From: an uncultured Hyphomicrobiales bacterium
GTDB lineage: Bacteria > Pseudomonadota > Alphaproteobacteria > Rhizobiales > Ancalomicrobiaceae
Assembly: GCA_903930435.1 (NCBI GenBank)
Contig: CAIYYN010000051.1
Span: forward strand, 25,544-89,543
Length of the DNA stretch: 64,000 bases
Reading direction: 5' to 3'
Below the pieces are notes generated by a model. That model searched no databases. It had not been told where the DNA came from and saw nothing but the letters and a program-made list of their open reading frames with translations. Positions within the stretch are counted from its first letter, which is position 1. Each line of letters begins with the position of its first letter. Shown here one piece after another: positions 8,736 to 17,160 of this stretch. The position numbers and the translations under genes are program-made.

Positions 8736-10160
8736 TCACTGTGTCAGACGCGCCTGCAGCACTGCCGACTGGAACATTTCTGCGAGTGCGTTGGTAATGT
8801 CTGCCGGTGTATTGGCCTGGAAGAAGAATCCGGGCGAGGCACATGCGGTCAATGCTGGCGGAATTTTAGGAATATTCGCGTTTGCATAGAAGTCTTCGCT
8901 ATTGGCAAAATTCGTTGGGTTGATGATCGGCTGATAGGGGATATAAAGAACTGCAATTGAAATGCCGCGATCTTTCAATGTCTTGCATACGCTGGTCGGA
9001 ACGGTTGTCGCAGAGTTGCTTCCCCACCAGCCGCCATTCCATTGGTATTGATAATTTTGAGATCCATCCGTGATCAGAAACACCCACGGTAACGGATTTG
9101 CAGCCGTGCTGCCGTTTCCGACAGAGGTTATGATCGAGTTCATGGTTGGAAAGGCATTTTCGAAATGCGTTCCGCCTGAACCCAGATTTGCGTCGACGCC
9201 CGTATCAAGCAGTGTCGTGATGTTGCCTGCGTACGCGGCGAGCGAGTTCGGTCCCGTCTCTGTTATATTCGGTGTGATCGCGAAATAGGTTTCGAGATAG
9301 GCGATGAACGGATAGAGTCCGATCTGATATTGATTGGCGACTACCTCTGTCGATTGGGCTGTCTGCAAAAGATCCTGAATCGCGACCGCGATTGCATCGG
9401 TTCGCAACTGGATGCAGGCGTTGGTATCAGGCACTGCACACAATGAGACCGACGGATTCGTCGCGTATTTTCCTCGACGACTGATGATATATCCCTGATT
9501 ACCGCTAAAATGACACGCAAAGACGCAACCACCTGGATACAAGGATTTGTCATCAGGATTGAGCGATGCCAACAAGGTTTCGCCATTCTGGGTTGACGGG
9601 AGTCCCATCGATCCCGAGACATCGACCATCAGATAGAAGTTCAGATATTGGAACATCGTGTTGGTGGCACTCGACTTGCCCGTCACCGTCCACGTGGATT
9701 GACCGACAATGGCGAGGAATGTCATTGGCACGGTTGCTGTCCAGGTCGTCGTGGCGTTCAGCACAACGCCGGTCTTTGTCACCGTTGGCGTCATTGTGTA
9801 CGTTGCGTTCCAGCCGAGATTCTGGACGTTTGTATTGAAGATATTGGTGGCGTCCGTATTGCCGACATCCAGCGTGCCATTGCCGTTCATTGATTCTGCG
9901 GCGAGATAGGCGGCTGAATTATAGCCAATCGCGCCAACGGCAGCGGCATCCGAGGCATTCTGCAGGATTGAGCGAATGCGATAAATGTTACCGAGATCGA
10001 TCGCACCGCCAGAAAGCGTCACAATCGGAATAAGCAACAGGGCAAACTGAATGGACAATGCGCCGCTTCTGTCCCGAAAGCACGGCGTCAAACCGGCCTT
10101 GATGTTGGAGCATCGTTCCTTGAACGTTGTCCATCCCCTCGAAAGACCAAATTGTGCCAC
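8736..10160 (-). CDS. TadG-like pilus-assembly protein with von Willebrand A domain
   Basis: 474 residues. The N-terminal RSGALSIQFALLLIPIVTLS with the following GGAIDLGNIYRIR is the TadE/TadG-type hydrophobic segment (about 31-60), which anchors the protein and directs it to the pilus or cell surface. A von Willebrand A domain follows, with a metal-ion site DVSGS at 180-184 and a later VFLITDGS. Many Asn/Thr-rich stretches lie between. Family members accompany Flp/Tad pilus loci or act as surface adhesins. No other tad gene is present, so this is an orphan copy. The start is GTG 10160 after a GCGGGG stretch. Confidence 0.8.
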   Translation of the reverse strand: MAQFGLSRGWTTFKERCSNIKAGLTPCFRDRSGALSIQFALLLIPIVTLSGGAIDLGNIYRIRSILQNASDAAAVGAIGYNSAAYLAAESMNGNGTLDVGNTDATNIFNTNVQNLGWNATYTMTPTVTKTGVVLNATTTWTATVPMTFLAIVGQSTWTVTGKSSATNTMFQYLNFYLMVDVSGSMGLPSTQNGETLLASLNPDDKSLYPGGCVFACHFSGNQGYIISRRGKYATNPSVSLCAVPDTNACIQLRTDAIAVAIQDLLQTAQSTEVVANQYQIGLYPFIAYLETYFAITPNITETGPNSLAAYAGNITTLLDTGVDANLGSGGTHFENAFPTMNSIITSVGNGSTAANPLPWVFLITDGSQNYQYQWNGGWWGSNSATTVPTSVCKTLKDRGISIAVLYIPYQPIINPTNFANSEDFYANANIPKIPPALTACASPGFFFQANTPADITNALAEMFQSAVLQARLTQ

Positions 10161-10456
10161 GGCAAAACCCCGCTCAAAATACAGATAGAAATATCTTTAG
10201 ATTCGAATTTATGTGATTCTGTTAAAGAATATCATTAAGGAAATACTATCCGGACAATTAATGCGTGGTTTAATATCTGTGATGTAGATGGTTGATGGAC
10301 AAATTGCCTTTGAATTGGAAATTGAGACCAATCAAAAACTGTAGCGGCTGGTGAGGATCGCAGAGGCGCTCAATCCGATGATGCTGTTCATCTGTCGGCT
10401 GCGACTGTATGGTGCGCGGAATGTCGCTCTAGGGCTCGTTGACAATCGGTTCGAGC

Positions 10457-11287
10457 ATGACCAATAGCCAGATATTCGTGACCGGAGCGACCGGGTTCAT
10501 CGGTCGCCATCTTGTGCCGATCTTGCTGGATAAGGGCTATGAGGTCGTTGCCATTTGCCGCAATGAAACCACGGCGCGTCGCTTCGCATGGTCTGAACGC
10601 GTTAAAGTCATCTCGTGTGATTATCATCGGGACGCGCTTCCTCTCAAGCCGAGACCGGGGTCCACCTTGGTTCACCTGGCTTGGCAGGGACTTCCCAACT
10701 ATAGCGCCCCATTTCATATCGAAGAAAATCTTCCCAGAAATTACGAATTCATCAAATCCATGCTGGAAGCCGGTGTTTCGAAGGTTCTGGTGACTGGAAC
10801 TTGTTTTGAGTATGGCATGAAGTTCGGGCCAATTGCCCCGGAAACACCCACTGATCCCGTCAATGCTTATGCTGCTGCCAAGGATAAACTTCACAAATCT
10901 CTGGTGGAATTGCAAAAATTCCAACCCTTTGTTTTGCAATGGGCGCGGCTGTTTTACATGTATGGACCCGGGCAGAACCCGAACTCACTGATCGCTCAAT
11001 TGGATGCCGCAATTGAACGGGGGGACCCTGTCTTCAACATGAGCGGCGGTGAGCAGTTGAGGGATTACCTGCCGGTTGAAGAGGTGGCGCGTCAATTGGC
11101 GTTGATCTGCGCGGCCGGCGTGAACGGCACCTTTAACGTCTGCAGCGGCAAGCCCATCTCGGTTCGCCGCCTCGTGGAAGAACGCATTCGGGAGAAAAAT
11201 GCGTCGATCCGGTTAAACCTCGGATATTATCCCTATCCCGAGCATGAACCCTTTGCGTTCTGGGGCAGCACCGCGGGGATTCCTTGA
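10457..11287 (+). CDS. NAD-dependent epimerase/dehydratase (extended SDR)
   Basis: 276 residues. The nucleotide-binding GATGFIGRH is at 10-18 and the catalytic pair Y138/K142 is in NAYAAAKDK. RDYLPVEEVA and FNVCSGKPISVRRL are typical of sugar-nucleotide dehydratases, reductases and epimerases, perhaps of the dTDP-6-deoxy-sugar 4-reductase kind. The substrate is not determined. ATG 10457 was preferred to an in-frame TTG at 10439. The protein ends at FWGSTAGIP, where relatives usually continue for 10-25 residues, so a slightly truncated C-terminus is possible. No other polysaccharide genes flank it. Confidence 0.78.
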   Translation: MTNSQIFVTGATGFIGRHLVPILLDKGYEVVAICRNETTARRFAWSERVKVISCDYHRDALPLKPRPGSTLVHLAWQGLPNYSAPFHIEENLPRNYEFIKSMLEAGVSKVLVTGTCFEYGMKFGPIAPETPTDPVNAYAAAKDKLHKSLVELQKFQPFVLQWARLFYMYGPGQNPNSLIAQLDAAIERGDPVFNMSGGEQLRDYLPVEEVARQLALICAAGVNGTFNVCSGKPISVRRLVEERIREKNASIRLNLGYYPYPEHEPFAFWGSTAGIP

Positions 11288-11332
11288 GAGAGGCAAGTCG
11301 AATTCGCTACGATTGAGCCGCATCTGCCGGGA

Positions 11333-12265
11333 CTATTGAGCTCCCAGTAGTGTCATTATCTCCGCCAACTTTGGCATTGATGGTGCCGCACCGGCTCGCG
11401 TGACAGAAAGTCCGGCAGTGGCCGATCCGAAACGCGCGGCATCGAGCGGTGGAACGCCGCGCGCCAGGGCTGCGGCGAAGCCCGCATTGAAGGCATCACC
11501 GGCGCCTGTTGTTTCCACGACGGGGCCAGCCGAAAACGCTGGAACCACTTCCGAGAGGCCTTTGGAATGAAGCAGCGCTCCCTTTTCGCCAAGAGTGATC
11601 AGGGCAGTTCCGACGCCTCTCTCAAGCAGAACGTCGCCGGCTGCGCGGGCATCATCGAGTGTGCGGATAACAATCCCGGTCATGGCTGCCGCCTCTGTCT
11701 CATTCGGCGTCATGTAATCGCTCAAGCCATAGATGGCGGGATCAAAGGGCACGAAGGGGGCCGGATTGAAGATGGTCGTGGTGCCCGCCGCGCGGGCTAT
11801 TTCGAGGCCCCGTCTGGCCGCTGGTACCGGCTGCTCCAGTTGGGTCACAAAGACCGATGCCGCTTCGATGGCCGCGCGTGCCATCTCGACATCGTCAGGC
11901 GACAGTAACAGGGCCGCGCCGGGGTAAACGATGATCGCATTCTCACCTGTTGCCTGATCGACAAAGATGAAGGCGGCACCGGTCGGCTCAGATTGCGATC
12001 GCACCACGCGCGCTGTCACGCCGTCGGCTGCCCAGGCGGCGAGCGCGTTATCGCCAAAGGCGTCCTGACCGATCCGCGAAATGAAGGTGACGTCCGCTCC
12101 TGCCCGCGCCGCCGCAATCGCCTGGTTTGAGCCCTTGCCGCCGAGCGAGAGGGCGAAGCCTGATCCGGGCAATGTTTCGCCGGGCTTCGGCATCCGTTCC
12201 GCTCGGAACGTCAGATCCGCCGCGAATATGCCGAGGACGGCGACGTGATTATTGGTCTTTGTCAT
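11333..12265 (-). CDS. rbsK: Ribokinase (PfkB family)
   Basis: 310 residues. The PfkB signature 1 region is GGKGSNQAIAAARAG, and signature 2 is TTGAGDAFNAGFAAAL with the catalytic Asp of GAGD. Ribokinase phosphorylates D-ribose to ribose 5-phosphate for entry into the pentose phosphate pathway. ATG 12265 has GGGAG 8 bp upstream; an earlier in-frame start at 12319 lacks support. No ribose transporter or nucleoside hydrolase is beside it, so another pentose-like sugar remains possible. Confidence 0.85.
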   Translation of the reverse strand: MTKTNNHVAVLGIFAADLTFRAERMPKPGETLPGSGFALSLGGKGSNQAIAAARAGADVTFISRIGQDAFGDNALAAWAADGVTARVVRSQSEPTGAAFIFVDQATGENAIIVYPGAALLLSPDDVEMARAAIEAASVFVTQLEQPVPAARRGLEIARAAGTTTIFNPAPFVPFDPAIYGLSDYMTPNETEAAAMTGIVIRTLDDARAAGDVLLERGVGTALITLGEKGALLHSKGLSEVVPAFSAGPVVETTGAGDAFNAGFAAALARGVPPLDAARFGSATAGLSVTRAGAAPSMPKLAEIMTLLGAQ

Positions 12266-12908
12266 GGGCGTCTCCCGCAAGCGTCGTTTGATCCTTGGCG
12301 GGGAGTTTTGGCGACGCACTGTCGGAAGTCAATCAAACGATCTCGTTAAAAAAGGTTGTATAATGAGCATTAGTTATAGTTTCAGGTTGAAATAAACTCT
12401 TATAAAGTGTACTGGAGCGCAGCCGTCCGAGCCCCCGATCAGTCGGCTTGTGGTAGATCAGCCCATGTTCGCATGGCGCTGATCCGGTCATTTTGATGAA
12501 GGTGGTTCTTGTCTTCGTCATCAAGGCCACTTTCGTGAAATGATTGAGGCGTGAAGAGAGCTGCTCTTCACGCCTACCATATTGCTTCGTGTCATGCTCG
12601 CTATCGGTGTACCCCGTCTGGACGAAGCTGGATCAAACCAGTATCGATCGGCCCGCCAGTCAGGGGCCTTTGACTTGGCTGGGCATTCCATGTATAAGCC
12701 CGCACTTCTCACCGGCATTTGTCGATCGAGAGCCACCGACCGGGACCAGATCCCGGAGGTCAACGTCCGCCAGCGCTGAGCGCCCGCGGGCGTGATCGTC
12801 GTTGTGCTCAGGGTCTGGCGAGGTCGATGATCCGCCGCATCAACTGATTGTTTGTGCGAGAGTTCCGGTCGCTGACGACCGACAGGCTCCGCCCGATAGG
12901 AAGACTGC
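12266..12908. other. Long non-coding stretch between rbsK and ffh
   Basis: About 640 bp without a credible gene. A TATAAT box is at 12359-12364 without a good -35. Strong inverted repeats are concentrated at 12421-12575 (separate entry). Further dyads occur at 12740-12756 (CCGGGA/TCCCGG) and 12781-12792 (CGCCCGCGGGCG, a 12-bp palindrome), close to the ffh start. Reading frames through it are short or antisense to ffh and show no family features. Confidence 0.5.
12421..12575 (+). ncRNA. Candidate structured RNA or leader upstream of ffh
   Basis: Four hairpins follow each other. AGCCG (12421-12425) can pair with CGGCT (12444-12448). GATCAGCCCATG (12456-12467) closes a TTCG tetraloop with CATGG-C-GCTGATC (12472-12484), a 12-bp stem with one bulged C. 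TTGATGA (12493-12499) pairs with TCATCAA (12518-12524). AGGCGTGAAGAG (12547-12558) pairs perfectly with CTCTTCACGCCT (12564-12575) around a 5-nt loop. A UUCG tetraloop on a long stem is a hallmark of folded RNA. There is no U-run after the last hairpin, so it is not an ordinary terminator. It lacks the conserved core of SRP 4.5S RNA. Strand and function are inferred. Confidence 0.4.
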
Positions 12909-14486
12909 ATGTTCGAGAGCCTTTCCGAGCGCCTGTCCGGCATTCTGGACAAGCTCACCCGCCGTGGCGCACTGACCGAAGAGGTCGTGAACGAAGCCAT
13001 GCGGGAGGTGCGTCGCGCCCTCATCGAGGCCGACGTTGCGCTTGATGTGGTGCGGTCGTTCACGGACAAGGTGCGTAATCGCGCCGTCGGTCAGGATGTC
13101 ATTCGCTCGGTGTCTCCGGGCCAGCAGGTGATCAAGATCGTTCATGATGCGCTGGTCGAGATGCTGGGGTCCACCGCCCAGCCGATTGATCTTGCAGCGG
13201 TCGCGCCCGTCCCGATCATGATGGTCGGTTTGCAGGGCTCGGGCAAGACGACGACATCGGCCAAGTTCGGTCGACGCCTGAGCGAGCGCTCGCGCAAGAA
13301 GGTCCTGCTTGCCTCGCTTGATACCCGCCGTCCGGCAGCACAGGAGCAGCTCCGGGTTCTCGGTGAAGCCAATCAGATCGACACATTGCCGATTGTAGCT
13401 GGCCAGACGCCGACCCAGATTGCGGACCGTGCCATGATGGCGGGACGGCTGGGTGGCTATGACGTCGTGATCCTTGACACGGCAGGCCGGACGCATATCG
13501 ATGAAGCGCTGATGGCGGAAATGGCGGAAATCCGCCGCATCGCCAATCCGCATGAGATCTTGCTGGTTGTCGACGCGCTGACGGGTCAGGACGCCGTCAA
13601 TCTGGCGCGGTCGTTTGACGAACGTGTCGGGATCACCGGCATCGTCATGACCCGTATGGACGGTGATGGTCGCGGCGGTGCGGCGCTCTCCATGCGCGCG
13701 GTCACCGGCAAACCGATCAAGCTGCTCGGCGTCGGTGAAAAATCCGATGCGCTTGAGGATTTCGATCCGCAGCGGATCGCTGGCCGCATTCTCGGGATGG
13801 GCGATATCGTTGCCCTCGTCGAAAAAGCCGCTGCCGAGATGGATATGGCGAAGGCTGCCAAGATGGCGGCCAAGCTCAAGCAGGGCACTTTTGACCTTGA
13901 TGATCTCGCCGAACAGCTCAAGCAGATGCAGAAGATGGGCGGCATGAAAGGCATCATGGGCATGATGCCGGGCATGGGCAAGATGGCCAAGCAGCTAGAG
14001 GGCGCCAACCTCGACGACAAGCTGTTGAAGCGGCAGATTGCCATCATTTCGTCGATGACGAAGAAAGAACGCGCCAAGCCGGATATTCTGGCTGCCTCGC
14101 GCAAGCGCCGCATCGCAGCCGGTTCCGGTACCCGCGTGGAAGACATCAACCGGCTTTTGAAGCAGCACCGTCAGATGGCCGACATGATGAAGGCCATGAA
14201 AAAGGGTGGTCGCGGTGGCCTGGCAGGCATGCTCGGTGGCTTGATGGGTGGCGGCATGCCGGACATTGACCCGGCCATGCTCGAGGAAATGGCCCGGTCC
14301 GGTCAGTTGCCAGGCGGAATGCCGGGTATGCCTCCCGGGATGCCGGGTGGTTTGCCGTCGGGCCTGCCGCCGATGCCTCCATCGGGCGGATTGCCGCCCA
14401 AGCTCCCGGGCCTGCCCGGATTGCCGGGATTGGGCGTGAAAGCCCCCGGCAGCGGATTTTTACCCGGTTTAGGCAAGAAAAAATGA
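12909..14486 (+). CDS. ffh: Signal recognition particle protein Ffh
   Basis: 525 residues: an N-terminal four-helix bundle, a GTPase domain with P-loop GLQGSGKTTTSAKFG (about 104-118), LDTAGRTHID and TRMDGDGRGGAAL, then a methionine-rich M domain from about 300. It binds 4.5S RNA and signal sequences and delivers ribosomes to FtsY at the membrane. After the M domain comes an 80-90 residue tail made almost only of Gly, Pro, Met and Leu (from about 435 to the KKK end), which E. coli Ffh lacks. The next gene starts inside its stop codon. It is the first gene of the conserved ffh - aroQ - rpsP - rimM - trmD - rplS cluster. Confidence 0.97.
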   Translation: MFESLSERLSGILDKLTRRGALTEEVVNEAMREVRRALIEADVALDVVRSFTDKVRNRAVGQDVIRSVSPGQQVIKIVHDALVEMLGSTAQPIDLAAVAPVPIMMVGLQGSGKTTTSAKFGRRLSERSRKKVLLASLDTRRPAAQEQLRVLGEANQIDTLPIVAGQTPTQIADRAMMAGRLGGYDVVILDTAGRTHIDEALMAEMAEIRRIANPHEILLVVDALTGQDAVNLARSFDERVGITGIVMTRMDGDGRGGAALSMRAVTGKPIKLLGVGEKSDALEDFDPQRIAGRILGMGDIVALVEKAAAEMDMAKAAKMAAKLKQGTFDLDDLAEQLKQMQKMGGMKGIMGMMPGMGKMAKQLEGANLDDKLLKRQIAIISSMTKKERAKPDILAASRKRRIAAGSGTRVEDINRLLKQHRQMADMMKAMKKGGRGGLAGMLGGLMGGGMPDIDPAMLEEMARSGQLPGGMPGMPPGMPGGLPSGLPPMPPSGGLPPKLPGLPGLPGLGVKAPGSGFLPGLGKKK

Positions 14487-14809
14487 GCGCAACCGTGACC
14501 GAACCCTTTTTGACTGCCGAAGAAGCCCAGGCTGAACTGCTTCGCCTGCGCTCGTCGATCGACAATATCGACGCGGCCCTGATCCACATGCTGGCCGAGC
14601 GCTTCAAGTGCACGAAGGCTGTCGGGACCTTCAAGGCCCGCACCGGTCTGCCGCCAGCGGATCCGGCACGTGAAGCCCGCCAGATCGCCCGGCTCCGCCA
14701 GTTGGCCGAAGCCGCCGACCTTGATCCAGATTTTGCCGAGAAGTTCCTGAACTTCGTCGTCAAGGAAGTCATTCGCCATCACGAAGCCATTCGCGATGGT
14801 CGTCACTAA
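14483..14809 (+). CDS. Chorismate mutase (AroQ type)
   Basis: 108 residues, all helical, with the AroQ pattern LRSSIDNIDAALIHMLAERF and then KAVGTFKARTGLP. The active-site Arg (LRSSID), Lys (FKAR) and distal helix are in place. It converts chorismate to prephenate for phenylalanine and tyrosine. ATG 14483 overlaps the ffh stop by 4 bp, so the two are translationally coupled. A small chorismate mutase between ffh and rpsP is the standard order in many Hyphomicrobiales. Confidence 0.92.
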   Translation: MSATVTEPFLTAEEAQAELLRLRSSIDNIDAALIHMLAERFKCTKAVGTFKARTGLPPADPAREARQIARLRQLAEAADLDPDFAEKFLNFVVKEVIRHHEAIRDGRH

Positions 14810-14839
14810 TCCTTTGTTCCTGAAAGAGAAAGAGCAACT

Positions 14840-15193
14840 ATGTCCCTGAAGATCCGTCTCGCCCGTGGTGGCACCAAGAAGCGTCCCTACTATCGTATCG
14901 TCGTGGCTGACGCCCGCGCACCGCGCGATGGCCGTTTCATCGAGAAGGTCGGCACGTTCAACCCGCTGCTCGCCAAGGATAGCCCGGAGCGCGTGACCCT
15001 TGAGACCGAGCGTTGCACGCATTGGCTCTCGGTTGGCGCACAGCCGACCGACCGCGTCGCACGCTTCCTGGATGCCGCTGGCCTGATCAAGCGCGAAGCC
15101 CGCAGCAATCCTGAGAAGGCCGTTCCGGGCAAGAAGATGCAGGAACGTGCTGCCGAGAAGGCTCGCAAGGCCGCTGAAGCCGCTGCCGAGTGA
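14840..15193 (+). CDS. rpsP: 30S ribosomal protein S16
   Basis: 117 residues with the S16 opening [20 protein letters not shown] and [12 protein letters not shown]. The C-terminal 35 residues are a Lys/Ala/Glu-rich tail typical of alphaproteobacterial S16. A purine-rich GAAAGAGAAAGAG precedes the ATG. It is an early 30S assembly protein that contacts 16S rRNA. It sits in the ribosome-maturation operon, and rimM follows within 50 bp. Confidence 0.97.
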   Translation: MSLKIRLARGGTKKRPYYRIVVADARAPRDGRFIEKVGTFNPLLAKDSPERVTLETERCTHWLSVGAQPTDRVARFLDAAGLIKREARSNPEKAVPGKKMQERAAEKARKAAEAAAE

Positions 15194-15234
15194 TGCCTGG
15201 ATCGCGGCTGTCGTCAACGGGGGAGGGAGCGCCT

Positions 15235-15861
15235 GTGTCTGAAAAACGTGTTCTCCTCGGTCGTTGCGGTGCCGCGCATGGCATCAAGGGTGAAGTCCGG
15301 GTCAAGCCGTTTACGGCAGAGCCTGATGGCATCGCCGCCTATGGTCCGCTGGATCTCGAAGATGGCTCAGGCCAGCTTGAAATCGAGCGGATGCGCGACG
15401 CCGATACGGTCCTGATCGTCAAGTTTGTTGGCATCAACGACCGTAACGCCGCTGAAAAGCTCAACGGAATTGGCCTGTGTGTCGACAGAAGCGCCATTCC
15501 TGAGGTGGAAGACGAAGATGAATTCTATCTGGCGGATCTGATCGGTCTGGCGGTGGAAGATCTCAAGGGCGTCAAGGTTGGCGAGATCATCAACGTCGTG
15601 AATTTTGGAGCGGGTGACCTGCTCGAGATCCAGCCGCCGCAGGGAACCTCTGTCTACCTGCTGTTCAGCCCGGATTTCGTGCCGACAGTCGATCTCGACG
15701 GCAACCGTGTCGTGATCGATCCGCCGGATGATCTCTTCAAGCCGGTGACCTTGCCGGGCGAAGCCCCGCCAAAGAAGCGGACCCGTTCGCCCAGGGCGCG
15801 GGACCGGTTTGCGGCGGGATCAGCGATCGAGGTCAACGGAGCGGACGGGAGCGAGTCGTGA
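15235..15861 (+). CDS. rimM: Ribosome maturation factor RimM
   Basis: 208 residues from GTG 15235, chosen because GGGGGAGGGA lies 6 bp upstream and the protein then begins with [20 protein letters not shown], the normal RimM N-terminus. The ATG at 15190 would add 15 unrelated residues. The N-terminal barrel is followed by a PRC barrel ([20 protein letters not shown]). RimM binds S19 and helps mature the 30S head. The last 30 residues are a basic, charged extension. The trmD start overlaps its stop (GTGA). Confidence 0.95.
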   Translation: MSEKRVLLGRCGAAHGIKGEVRVKPFTAEPDGIAAYGPLDLEDGSGQLEIERMRDADTVLIVKFVGINDRNAAEKLNGIGLCVDRSAIPEVEDEDEFYLADLIGLAVEDLKGVKVGEIINVVNFGAGDLLEIQPPQGTSVYLLFSPDFVPTVDLDGNRVVIDPPDDLFKPVTLPGEAPPKKRTRSPRARDRFAAGSAIEVNGADGSES

Positions 15862-16607
15862 GTGGCTTTCGGGCTGATGTCCTGACGCTTTACCCAGAGA
15901 TGTTTCCGGGCTCGCTTGGAATATCGCTGGCGGGTAAGGGGCTGGCCGAAGGCTTGTGGAGCCTGTCGACAACCCAGATCCGGGATTTCGCCACCGACAA
16001 GCATCGATCCGTCGATGACACGCCGGCAGGCGGTGGACCTGGAATGGTGATGCGGGCCGACATTGTGGCGCATGCGCTTGATAGCGTATCTGCTGCGGAT
16101 GACGACCGTCCCAGGCTTCTGATGAGCCCGCGTGGCGAACCCTTGACGCAGGCGTTCGTGCGGGATCTGGCCCTTGGCCCCGGCGTGGTGATCCTGTGTG
16201 GTCGCTTTGAGGGGGTCGATGAACGGGTGATCGAGGCGCGTGGTCTGCGGGAGGTCTCCATCGGCGACTACGTGTTGTCGGGTGGTGAACTGGCGGCGCA
16301 GGTACTTCTTGATGCGGTCGTCAGGCTGTTGCCGGGCGTGATGGGCAAGCTGACCTCGGGTGACGAGGAAAGTTTTGAAGACGGTCTGCTGGAATACCCG
16401 CACTATACCCGACCGCAAGTCTGGGAAGACAGATCGATCCCCGAAGTCCTTCGCTCCGGTGATCATGCCAGGATCGCCAAATGGCGGCAGGCACAACGTG
16501 AAGAGATTACCGAACACCGTCGCCCGGATCTCTGGGCCCGACACTTGAATTCCGGAAAAAACCTCGCCCGATCAAAAGCGTCGCGCAAAAATGCGACGGG
16601 GACATGA
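15858..16607 (+). CDS. trmD: tRNA (guanine-37-N1)-methyltransferase TrmD
   Basis: 249 residues starting at GTG 15858, overlapping rimM by 4 bp. The SPOUT knot shows in [18 protein letters not shown] and [14 protein letters not shown], which bind S-adenosylmethionine, with GGGPGMVM near residue 57. The enzyme methylates N1 of G37 in tRNAs reading CNN and some other codons and prevents +1 frameshifting. Length and motifs are normal. Confidence 0.97.
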   Translation: MSGFRADVLTLYPEMFPGSLGISLAGKGLAEGLWSLSTTQIRDFATDKHRSVDDTPAGGGPGMVMRADIVAHALDSVSAADDDRPRLLMSPRGEPLTQAFVRDLALGPGVVILCGRFEGVDERVIEARGLREVSIGDYVLSGGELAAQVLLDAVVRLLPGVMGKLTSGDEESFEDGLLEYPHYTRPQVWEDRSIPEVLRSGDHARIAKWRQAQREEITEHRRPDLWARHLNSGKNLARSKASRKNATGT

Positions 16608-16662
16608 CAAGGCGACTGACTTCCGCTATACGCATCGCAACTTGAGACTTGAGGATACGACT

Positions 16663-17067
16663 ATGAGCAATATCATCGAAGCCCTGGACGCCGAACAGGC
16701 GGCTGTCATCAACGCCAAGCGCACGATCCCGGACTTCGCTCCCGGTGATACCGTTCGCGTCAACGTGAAGGTCGTGGAAGGCACACGTACCCGCGTTCAG
16801 GCCTACGAAGGCGTCTGCATCGCCCGCGCGGGTGCTGGCCTCAACGAGAACTTCACGGTTCGCAAGATCTCCTACGGCGAAGGCGTCGAGCGCGTGTTCC
16901 CGTTCCACACGCCGCTGATCGAATCCGTCGACGTCGTCCGTCGCGGTAAGGTCCGTCGCGCCAAGCTCTATTATCTGCGCGGGCTGACCGGCAAGGCTGC
17001 TCGTATCGTCGAGAAGCAGGACAAGAAGCTCGGCGCCAAGACTGTCGTTGCTGCAGCGACCGCCTGA
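16663..17067 (+). CDS. rplS: 50S ribosomal protein L19
   Basis: 134 residues from ATG 16663. [20 protein letters not shown] with [13 protein letters not shown] is the L19 core, followed by the basic [20 protein letters not shown]. It sits at the 30S/50S interface. An upstream in-frame GTG at 16591 adds no conserved sequence. It closes the ffh-rplS operon and is followed by a strong hairpin terminator at 17096. Confidence 0.97.
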   Translation: MSNIIEALDAEQAAVINAKRTIPDFAPGDTVRVNVKVVEGTRTRVQAYEGVCIARAGAGLNENFTVRKISYGEGVERVFPFHTPLIESVDVVRRGKVRRAKLYYLRGLTGKAARIVEKQDKKLGAKTVVAAATA

Positions 17068-17095
17068 TATCAAGTCATTGCCTTGAAGATAAATT

Positions 17096-17127
17096 AAGCC
17101 GCGATCATGGGACCATGATCGCGGCTT
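17096..17127. terminator. Bidirectional terminator between rplS and the SHOCT gene
   Basis: AAGCCGCGATCATGG (17096-17110) and its complement (17113-17127) form a nearly perfect 15-bp inverted repeat with a tiny loop. GTTTTT follows on the plus strand, and an AT-rich TTAATTTA follows on the minus strand, so it can stop transcripts from both convergent genes. Confidence 0.8.
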
Positions 17128-17160
17128 CTGGTGTTTTTGTCTTGAAAGCCTGACCGCTCG

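Noticed and set aside
12421..12792. SRP 4.5S RNA gene upstream of ffh
   Set aside because: The conserved GGUCAGG...GAAGGAAGCAGCC core of bacterial SRP RNA is not present in this stretch.
12521..13069. 182-codon minus-strand frame across the start of ffh
   Set aside because: Antisense to ffh; low-complexity Arg/Ser composition typical of shadow frames.
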